Positions 58,587-64,000 of a stretch of DNA of 64,000 nt are shown here, one piece after another; the stretch's first letter is position 1; each line of letters starts with the position of its first letter. The notes beneath the pieces are model-generated. The model was not told the DNA's origin. It did not search any database and was given only the letters and a program-made list of their open reading frames with translations. The position numbers and the translations under genes are program-made. This DNA comes from Streptomyces sp. (GTDB lineage: Bacteria > Actinomycetota > Actinomycetes > Streptomycetales > Streptomycetaceae), in the NCBI RefSeq assembly GCF_019510245.1, contig NZ_JAEKKT010000168.1:1-64000 (forward strand). The letters run 5' to 3'.

Positions 58587-58628
58587 CGACCCGGTGACGT
58601 ACGCGTGCCCAAGGGGATTGAGCCGACT

Positions 58629-59447
58629 ATGAGCGCGAAGAGGCCGAAGAACCAGACGTCGATGCGGATGCTGGGCAAGCAGGTGGCCGCGGCGCGCGGG
58701 GCAGTCGGACTGACTCAGAGAGAGCTGGCCCTGCGGGTGCGGATCGACGACCAGACGATCGCATCGATCGAGCAGGGGAGGAGGACGCTGAAGTTGGACC
58801 TGGCGGAGCGGCTCGATGAAGCTCTCGATACGAAAGGGACGTTGGCGGCGGGAGTGGCGAACCTGCCGGAGATCGACCGGTACCCGCTGTTCGCGGAGCA
58901 GTTCGTGGACCATGAGGGCGAGGCCATCGCCATCTCCTGGTATGAGTGCATTTCTGTGCCCGGCTTGCTACAAACGCCTGGGTACGTCCGCGCGATGTTC
59001 CGGAATCGGGTACCGGCGTTCAGCGAGGACGAGATCGAGGCCAAGACAGAGGGCCGACTCGCCCGTCAGGAGATCCTCCGCCGCGCGTCTCCGCCAACCC
59101 TCAGCTTCGTCGTCTGGGAGCCCGCGATCCATGTCCAGGTCGGCGGGACAGAGGTTCGCCGCGCCCAGCTCCGCCACCTGCGTGAGCTCTCCGAACTCCC
59201 GTATCTGACCCTTCAACTCCTGCCCATGGGGACGCCCTCGCATGCCGGTCTGGCAGGCCCGTTCATCATCCTGGAAACGCCCGACCACCAGCACCTGGCC
59301 TATGCCGAAAGCCAGATCGGCAGCCACTGGATCGCCGACCCCGATGACGTGTCCGACAGGATGCACAAGTATGCGATGCTGCGTTCCCAGGCTCTCAACC
59401 CGAAGGAATCGCAGCTAGAGCTCGATCGCCTGCTAGGAGAGGGATGA
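58629..59447 (+). CDS. XRE-family regulator with Scr1/DUF5753 domain
   Basis: A 272-residue protein. An XRE helix-turn-helix (about 12-70, LGKQVAAARGAVGLTQRELA and QTIASIEQGRRTLKLDLAERL) is followed by the DUF5753 domain (about 85-265) with SWYECISVPGLLQTPGYVRAM, RQEILRRASPPTLSFVVWE and the characteristic PFIILETP. These regulators pair with DUF397 proteins in Streptomyces developmental and antibiotic control (for example the AbaA-like clusters). ATG 58629 follows the palindrome at 58558-58586. It overlaps the DUF397 gene by four bases. Confidence 0.9.
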   Translation: MSAKRPKNQTSMRMLGKQVAAARGAVGLTQRELALRVRIDDQTIASIEQGRRTLKLDLAERLDEALDTKGTLAAGVANLPEIDRYPLFAEQFVDHEGEAIAISWYECISVPGLLQTPGYVRAMFRNRVPAFSEDEIEAKTEGRLARQEILRRASPPTLSFVVWEPAIHVQVGGTEVRRAQLRHLRELSELPYLTLQLLPMGTPSHAGLAGPFIILETPDHQHLAYAESQIGSHWIADPDDVSDRMHKYAMLRSQALNPKESQLELDRLLGEG

Positions 59448-59689
59448 CCAGCATGGCCCCCCTGTGGTTCAAGTCCAGCTACAGCAGCGACAACGGCGGC
59501 GCCTGCCTCGAAGTCTCCGTCGCCTGGCGCAAGTCCACCTACAGCGGCAGCGAGGGCGGCGAATGCGTCGAAGTCGCCGCCTGCCCCCACGCCGTCCACG
59601 TCCGCGACTCCAAGAACCCGGCGGAGTCCGGCCCCACTCTCACCGCCTCCCCCGCCGCCTGGGCGGCCTTCACCGCCTCCGTCGGATAA
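59444..59689 (+). CDS. DUF397 protein with duplicated N-terminal motif
   Basis: An 81-residue protein. The DUF397 motif appears as a partial copy (LWFKSSYSSDNGGACLEVS, residues 6-24) followed by a full copy (WRKSTYSGSEGGECVEVA at 28-45, VHVRDSKN, then LTASPAAWAAF). DUF397 proteins act as small partners of the XRE/DUF5753 regulators. Its ATG overlaps the XRE stop (ATGA). The extra half-motif makes it longer than the usual ~60 residues. Confidence 0.88.
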   Translation: MTSMAPLWFKSSYSSDNGGACLEVSVAWRKSTYSGSEGGECVEVAACPHAVHVRDSKNPAESGPTLTASPAAWAAFTASVG

Positions 59690-59705
59690 CCGCGTCCGGC
59701 GTTGT

Positions 59706-59729
59706 CAGTGACGCCCCTTACAGTCACTG
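59706..59729. promoter_or_regulatory. Inverted repeat before the DUF4253 gene
   Basis: CAGTGAC and GTCACTG, perfect seven-base arms with a ten-base centre, end two bases before ATG 59732. It could be an operator or a small stem that masks translation initiation. Confidence 0.4.
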
Positions 59730-59731
59730 CC

Positions 59732-60505
59732 ATGGCGACTCTTCCCAACCCGCTGCCCAAGCTGGCGACCGACCCGAGCGGTCGGTCACTTGGGCTTCAA
59801 CTCCCTCCCGGGACACTGCTCGACGACACGCTCGACGGCCCGTGGCACGCGCCGTTGCTGTGGTACGCCGGGCAGCCCGCCGGGCCCGGGACCTGGACCG
59901 CGCTGGGCGTGCCGGCGGCCCGTGCGGGGCTGCTTCCGGTGCTCATAGACGTGTCCGAGGTCGACGACTGGGACTTCGCGCCCGGGGAGACGTCGTACCC
60001 GGGGGACCACGACGCCGACGAGGTGCTGGAGGACTACTGGGAGGAGGACCCGCCGGAGGGCGAGGAGTGGCCGGGGCTCGCTCCCTCCCCGGCGCTGGTC
60101 GCCGACCCCGACTCGCGGGCCGCGGACGTCGCCGACGCGCTGAGCCAGGGGCGGCCCTGGCTGAAGGAGCCGCATCTGGCGCTGGTGTCGGCGCGGCGCA
60201 GCGCGGACATACCGGCGGCCATCGGCTGGAGCGGCCCGGTGAACTACGAGGAGGACGTGGCCCGGCTGTGCGCGGTGCTGCGCTCCTGGGAGGACCGGTT
60301 CGGCGTCCGGGTGGTGGCCCTCGGCTTCGACCACCTCGCGCTCTCCGTCGCCGCCCCGCCGGCCGACCTCGACGCCGCGGAGGCCGTCGCCGCCGAGCAC
60401 TTCGCGTTCTGCCCGTACACCGTGCTGCCCGGCGCCGACGACACCCTCTCGTCGTACGCCGAGCAGTTGGTCGGCGAGCGGCTGTGGCACTTCTGGTGGG
60501 ACTGA
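59732..60505 (+). CDS. DUF4253 domain protein
   Basis: A 257-residue cytoplasmic protein. The C-terminal DUF4253 domain (about 145-257) shows PHLALVSARRSADIPAAIGWSG, WEDRFGVRVVALGFDHLALSVAAPP and the HWWD-like ending RLWHFWWD. The N-terminal half is Pro/Asp/Glu-rich with an acidic stretch (YWEEDPPEGEEWPGLAP). Family function is unknown; DUF4253 proteins are often found near polymorphic toxins as possible immunity proteins. No clear ribosome site precedes ATG 59732, and a GTG at 59708 is in frame, so the start is uncertain. Confidence 0.8.
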   Translation: MATLPNPLPKLATDPSGRSLGLQLPPGTLLDDTLDGPWHAPLLWYAGQPAGPGTWTALGVPAARAGLLPVLIDVSEVDDWDFAPGETSYPGDHDADEVLEDYWEEDPPEGEEWPGLAPSPALVADPDSRAADVADALSQGRPWLKEPHLALVSARRSADIPAAIGWSGPVNYEEDVARLCAVLRSWEDRFGVRVVALGFDHLALSVAAPPADLDAAEAVAAEHFAFCPYTVLPGADDTLSSYAEQLVGERLWHFWWD

Positions 60506-60592
60506 GCCGACCAGCGCCCCGAAGGGGCGCGAGGAACTGCGCGACCGCCCCACCCGGCCCGCAGTGACCGAATCGCATAACCAGCGGCGCGC

Positions 60593-61786
60593 TCAGCCGC
60601 CCAGCCCCTTGGCCAGCCTCCTCAGCCCCTCACCGATCTCCTCCGGTGTCTGCGTCACGAAGCACAGCCGCAGCGTCGAGCGGTCGGGGTCGGCGGCGTA
60701 GAAGGGTTCGCCGGGGACGTAGGCGACGTCGTGGTCCACCACCTGGCGGAGCAGCGCGGTGGTGTCGTACGAGGACGGGAGCCTGGCCCAGAGGAACATG
60801 CCGCCCTCGGGCCGGTTCCAGGTGGAGCCGGCGGGGAGGGCGTCGGGCAGGCCGGCGAGCATGGCGTCGCGGCGTTCGCCGTACACCGCGCGCACCGTGG
60901 CGACATGGGCGTCCAGCACGTCCAGGTAGCGGGCGGCGGCAAGCTGGTTGAGGGTCGGGGTGTGCAGGTCGGCCGCCTGTTTGGCGACCGCGCAGGCGCG
61001 GCGCAGGGCGTCCGGGGCGCGGAGCCAGCCGAGGCGCAGGCCGGGGGCCATGACCTTGGAGAAGGAGCCGAGCAGGACCGTCCGGTCCTCGGCGCCGGGG
61101 AAGGACGCGATCCAGGGGACGTGGTCGCCGTCGTAGCGGAGTTCGCCGTAGGGGTCGTCCTCTATGATCCACAGGCCGTGCCGGGCGGCGGCCGTGGCCA
61201 GGGCGGCGCGGCGGGCGGCGGGCATGGTGCGGCCGGTGGGGTTCTGGAAGGTCGGGACGAGGTAGAGGAGCTTGGGCCGCTCGGTGCGGATCAGTTCCTC
61301 CAGGGCGGCGGGATCCACGCCGTCCGCGTCGCAGGGCACGGGCAGCATTCGGGCTCCGGCCAGCCCGAAGACCTGAAGTGCGGCGAGGTAGCAGGGGCTT
61401 TCGACGAGGATCGTGTCCCCGGCGTCGATCAGGGCGCTCGCGAGCAGGGAGAGCGCCTGCTGGGAGCCGGTGGTGACGAGGAGGTCGTCGGCCGCGGTGG
61501 GCAGGCCCCGCGTGGAGATGCGCGCCGCCAGCCGCTGCCGCAGTGCCGGCTCGCCCTCGGTCGTCGAGTACTGCAACGCCCGCTCCGGCGCCTCCTCCAG
61601 CACCGCGCGGAAGGCGGCGGCGATGCCGTCCCGGTCGAACAGTTCGGGGGCCGGCAGCCCGCCGGCGAAGTTGATCACCTCGGGCCGGGCGGTCACCGCG
61701 AGAATCTCCCGCACGGGTGACCCGCCGACGGTCCGGGCCCGGACCGCGAGCGGGGGAAGCGGGGCGTGGGCAGGGGTGAGGGTCAT
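60593..61786 (-). CDS. PLP-dependent aminotransferase, class I/II (2-aminoadipate/MocR-like)
   Basis: A 397-residue fold-type I aminotransferase. Key residues lie in LPAPELFDRDGIAAAF, ALQYSTTEGEPALRQRLA, VTTGSQQALSLLA (cofactor phosphate loop), PTFQNPTGRTM, IIEDDPYGELRYDG (Asp for the pyridine N) and GSFSKVMAPGLRLGW (Schiff-base Lys). It lacks the GntR domain of full MocR proteins, matching stand-alone multi-substrate aminotransferases such as LysN-type. Substrate not determinable. ATG 61786 is supported by the family N terminus. It is monocistronic with a degenerate GCGCGAGGAACTGCGCGA repeat near its 3' end. Confidence 0.92.
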   Translation of the reverse strand: MTLTPAHAPLPPLAVRARTVGGSPVREILAVTARPEVINFAGGLPAPELFDRDGIAAAFRAVLEEAPERALQYSTTEGEPALRQRLAARISTRGLPTAADDLLVTTGSQQALSLLASALIDAGDTILVESPCYLAALQVFGLAGARMLPVPCDADGVDPAALEELIRTERPKLLYLVPTFQNPTGRTMPAARRAALATAAARHGLWIIEDDPYGELRYDGDHVPWIASFPGAEDRTVLLGSFSKVMAPGLRLGWLRAPDALRRACAVAKQAADLHTPTLNQLAAARYLDVLDAHVATVRAVYGERRDAMLAGLPDALPAGSTWNRPEGGMFLWARLPSSYDTTALLRQVVDHDVAYVPGEPFYAADPDRSTLRLCFVTQTPEEIGEGLRRLAKGLGG

Positions 61787-62076
61787 GGACGGCTCCTTGG
61801 GCTGATCCTCGTCTTGGCGGGAGCGTAGAGAGGTACGTGCCGTCTACACCGGTGATTCCGGGATACGGACGTGCGGCGCCGAATCCGTGGTCCGGGGTGC
61901 TCGAACGTCCCGTGCCACCGTCCCACGCGACGAGATCCGCGCTGGTCAGCGGGGTGGACCGGGCTCAGGCGTCCCGAATCGCCCGCGAAGTCCGGCGGTT
62001 GGGCCGGGCCGCACCACAGGCTGAGGATGCTTCGGGACCGCCGACCACGCCGAGATCGTCAAGGGAGAGCCCTCGC

Positions 62077-62307
62077 ATGTCCGCCACGCACTCCGCTACG
62101 GCCCCCGACCGCCGCCGTCTCCTCGCGGCGGCCGCCCTGGCGCTGACCGCCGCGACCGCCCTCACCGGCTGCCGGGACGGTCAGGGCGTACGCGACGAGG
62201 GCCCGTCCTCCTCCGCGGCCCGCGTCCGGCCCACCACCGACCCTGCTCGGGCCTCGGCGCCGACGTCTGCGCAGACGCCCGCGCTGACGCCCGCGCAGAC
62301 GTCATGA
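62077..62307 (+). CDS. Small lipoprotein (76 residues)
   Basis: ATG 62077 follows AAGGGAGA. The N terminus has a DRRRLL twin-arginine-like motif and a hydrophobic stretch ending in lipobox ALTGC (Cys about 32). The mature ~45 residues are Ser/Ala/Thr/Pro-rich with a repeated T-P-A-Q-T pattern at the end and no folded domain. A longer in-frame reading begins at 61837 but has no ribosome site. Probably a real short lipoprotein of unknown role, convergent with hemB. Confidence 0.65.
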   Translation: MSATHSATAPDRRRLLAAAALALTAATALTGCRDGQGVRDEGPSSSAARVRPTTDPARASAPTSAQTPALTPAQTS

Positions 62308-62311
62308 AAGT

Positions 62312-62339
62312 GCCCCGGCGGAATCTCGTCCGCCGGGGC
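62312..62339. terminator. Bidirectional terminator between lipoprotein gene and hemB
   Basis: Arms GCCCCGGCGGA (62312-62322) and TCCGCCGGGGC (62329-62339) pair perfectly over 11 bases with a six-base loop, placed between two convergent stops. Confidence 0.85.
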
Positions 62340-62366
62340 GCGGGAGAAGGGCGCCGGTGTCCGCGC

Positions 62367-63359
62367 TCAGCCCAGCATCCGGGCGGCCTCCACCGCCCAG
62401 TAGGTGAGGATGTTCCGCGCACCGGCCCGCCTGATGCCGGTCAGGGTCTCCAGGATCGCGCGGTCGCGGTCGATCCAGCCCTTCTCGGCGGCGGCCTCGA
62501 CCATCGAGTACTCGCCGGAGATCTGGTAGGCGACGACCGGCACGTCCACCGAGTCGGCGACCCGCGCCAGGATGTCGAGGTAGGGCCCGGCCGGCTTGAC
62601 CATCACCATGTCGGCGCCCTCCTCCAGGTCGAGGGCGAGTTCGCGCAGTGACTCCCGCGCGTTGGCGGGGTCCTGCTGGTAGGTCTTGCGGTCGCCCATC
62701 AGCGAGGACCCGACGGCCTCGCGGAAGGGGCCGTAGAAGGCGGAGGCGTACTTCGCGGTGTAGGCGAGGATCGCGACGTCCTCGCGGCCGATCTGGTCGA
62801 GCGCGTCGCGGACGACGCCGATCTGCCCGTCCATCATCCCGCTGGGCCCGACGACGTGGGCGCCCGCGTCGGCCTGCACCTGGGCCATCTCGGCGTACCG
62901 CTCCAGGGTGGCGTCGTTGTCCACGCGGCCCTGGGCGTCCAGCACCCCGCAGTGCCCGTGGTCGGTGGTCTCGTCGAGGCACAGGTCGGACATGACGAGC
63001 AGGTCGTCGCCGACCTCGGCGCGCACGTCCCGAAGCGCGACCTGGAGGATCCCGTCCGGGTCGGTGCCGGGCGTGCCGAGGGCGTCCTTCTTGCTCTCCT
63101 CGGGCACCCCGAACAGCATGATCCCGGAGACGCCCGCCTCGACCGCTTCCGCGGCCGCCTTCTTCAGGCTGTCCCGGGTGTGCTGCACGACGCCGGGCAT
63201 GGCGGTGATCGGCACCGGCTCGCTCACGCCCTCCCTGACGAACGCCGGGAGGATGAAGTCCGCGGGGTGCAGCCGGGTCTCGGCGACCATGCGCCGCATG
63301 ACGGGGGTGGTCCGCAGCCGTCGCGGCCGCGTGCCGGGGAAGGAGCCGTACTTCGTCAT
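62367..63359 (-). CDS. hemB: Delta-aminolevulinic acid dehydratase (porphobilinogen synthase)
   Basis: A 330-residue enzyme condensing two aminolevulinates to porphobilinogen, second step of tetrapyrrole synthesis. Schiff-base lysines are in YTAKYASAFYGPF and MVKPAGPYLD; RRLRTTPVMRRMVAETRL is the usual start. The metal-site segment reads DLCLDETTDHGHCG: first and third Cys of the zinc-type site are kept but the middle one is Asp, a mixed site. ATG 63359 is chosen over a longer frame to 63446 on family length, with GTAGAGGG upstream. Other hem genes are not in this window. Confidence 0.95.
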   Translation of the reverse strand: MTKYGSFPGTRPRRLRTTPVMRRMVAETRLHPADFILPAFVREGVSEPVPITAMPGVVQHTRDSLKKAAAEAVEAGVSGIMLFGVPEESKKDALGTPGTDPDGILQVALRDVRAEVGDDLLVMSDLCLDETTDHGHCGVLDAQGRVDNDATLERYAEMAQVQADAGAHVVGPSGMMDGQIGVVRDALDQIGREDVAILAYTAKYASAFYGPFREAVGSSLMGDRKTYQQDPANARESLRELALDLEEGADMVMVKPAGPYLDILARVADSVDVPVVAYQISGEYSMVEAAAEKGWIDRDRAILETLTGIRRAGARNILTYWAVEAARMLG

Positions 63360-63457
63360 GCCCTCTACGCTACGCCCGTCACAAGAGCGCGCTTGCCGAC
63401 TCGGCGTCGGTGCCCCGGCCCGCGCACCGGTGGGCCGGGACGCCACGACAGCGGGGG

Positions 63458-63823
63458 TCAGACCTCCAGTTCGCCCTCCAGCTTCTTGAGGCTGTGCCGG
63501 GCCAGCGCGAGGTTGCTGCGGCTGCGGTCGAGGGCGAGGTAGAGGAAGAGCGAGCCGCCGGCCTTGGTCAGGGGGCGGATCAGGTGGTACTGGCCGCCGA
63601 GCGTGATCAGGATGTCCTCGATCTCGTCGTCGAGGCCGATGGACTTCAGCGTGCGCTGCTTGGCGCGGACGACCTCGGTGTTCCCGGCCGCCGCCAGCTC
63701 CAGGTCCAGGTGCGGTCCGCCGCCCAGCACGCCGAGCGACATGCCGCTTTCGTAATCGACCAGGGCGACCCCGACGGCCCCGTCGATGCTCATGGCTTCC
63801 TTGAGCGCTGTCTCGATGTTCAC
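63458..63823 (-). CDS. Roadblock/LC7-like domain protein
   Basis: A 121-residue cytoplasmic protein. MNIETALKEAMSIDGAVGVAL, DYESGMSLGVLGGGPHLDLELAAAGNTEVVRAK and DILITLGGQYHLIRPL...LFLYLALDRSRSNLALARH match the roadblock/LC7 (MglB-type) fold, often a dimer that works with small GTPases. Unlike Streptomyces conservons it is not followed here by a GTPase or ATPase gene. GTG 63823 is the family start, with GAGGG seven to ten bases upstream. It is divergent from the partial gene at 63986. Confidence 0.8.
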   Translation of the reverse strand: MNIETALKEAMSIDGAVGVALVDYESGMSLGVLGGGPHLDLELAAAGNTEVVRAKQRTLKSIGLDDEIEDILITLGGQYHLIRPLTKAGGSLFLYLALDRSRSNLALARHSLKKLEGELEV

Positions 63824-63985
63824 GCTGGTGCCCTCGATTTCCTTACGTGGGTCGACTCGGACGCAAGCAGTTCGACGGAGGTTGCTCCCTGACCTCTCCG
63901 AGTCCGAATAAGCGTCATCTTTGGCCAGTGTTGCAACAGTTGGCAATAAAGTACTGTGCGTCCGAGGGGTCAGGAGGGGGAACTC

Positions 63986-64000
63986 ATGGCTTTGCTCGAC
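63986..64000 (+). CDS. Start of a gene cut by the right window edge
   Basis: ATG 63986 is preceded by AGGAGGGGG six bases upstream, a strong ribosome site, and opens MALLD before the window ends. Product cannot be told. The promoter probably lies in 63915-63960, where AGTGTTGCAACAGTTGGCAA and AATAAAG form an AT-richer patch; TTGCAACAGTTGGCAA is also nearly palindromic. Confidence 0.5.

Noticed and set aside
1..64000. Search for tRNA, rRNA, intact transposase, integrase or attachment sites.
   Set aside because: None could be recognised by eye; short tRNA genes could still be missed without a covariance search.

Overview
The window is chromosomal DNA of a Streptomyces-like actinomycete. The evidence is very high GC with strong third-position GC bias, many GTG starts, frequent ATGA/GTGA stop-start overlaps, and lineage-typical families: DUF397 with an Scr1-type XRE regulator, DUF3558 lipoproteins, DUF2637, DUF574 methyltransferase, CtaG, a class I LysRS and a roadblock protein. 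No rRNA, tRNA, CRISPR array or intact mobile element was seen.

Layout. 1-3 kb: a hydrolase divergent from an MmyB-type regulator and a DUF2255 gene. 3.2-7.7 kb: an extracytoplasmic copper/redox cluster (secreted low-complexity protein, CopC-CopD fusion, two cupredoxins, a YceI-like protein). 8.0-16.8 kb: one tightly coupled eight-gene operon: sugar-type ABC importer without ATPase, esterase, ROK regulator, pyranose-oxidase-like flavoenzyme, deaminase-fold enzyme and TIM-barrel enzyme, which reads as a dedicated oxidative glycoside catabolic system. 17-23 kb: methyltransferase, Ppx/GppA protein, small winged-helix regulator with a leaderless promoter, di-Mop protein, CtaG and two exported proteins.

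23.4-34.3 kb: the most unusual locus. A PHO-box-like element precedes pstC and pstA homologues, then three large secreted PstS-fold proteins (one with FN3 and Ig-like domains, one membrane-anchored), a sortase-fold protein that has lost both catalytic His and Cys, and pstB. It looks like a PhoP-controlled surface system distinct from a plain pstSCAB operon.

34.3-39.3 kb: a 5'-truncated M55 aminopeptidase, an MprF/LysX-like lysyltransferase with paired palindromic operators, and an orphan RHS C-terminal toxin with a coupled putative immunity gene. 39.3-49.6 kb: MprAB-like two-component system, CE1759/CE1758-type flavin pair, a decayed thaumatin-like gene, hydrolase, YbhB, DJ-1, YnfA, SDR and RtcB. 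49.8-64 kb: two DUF3558 lipoproteins, DUF2637 protein, lysS and argS divergent, a decayed P-loop ATPase remnant, a MazF-type toxin-antitoxin pair, an anti-sigma-like ATPase/XRE/DUF397 module, DUF4253, a PLP aminotransferase, hemB and a roadblock protein. Housekeeping genes (lysS, argS, hemB) sit beside accessory remnants, so the right half looks like core chromosome with several small recombination scars.
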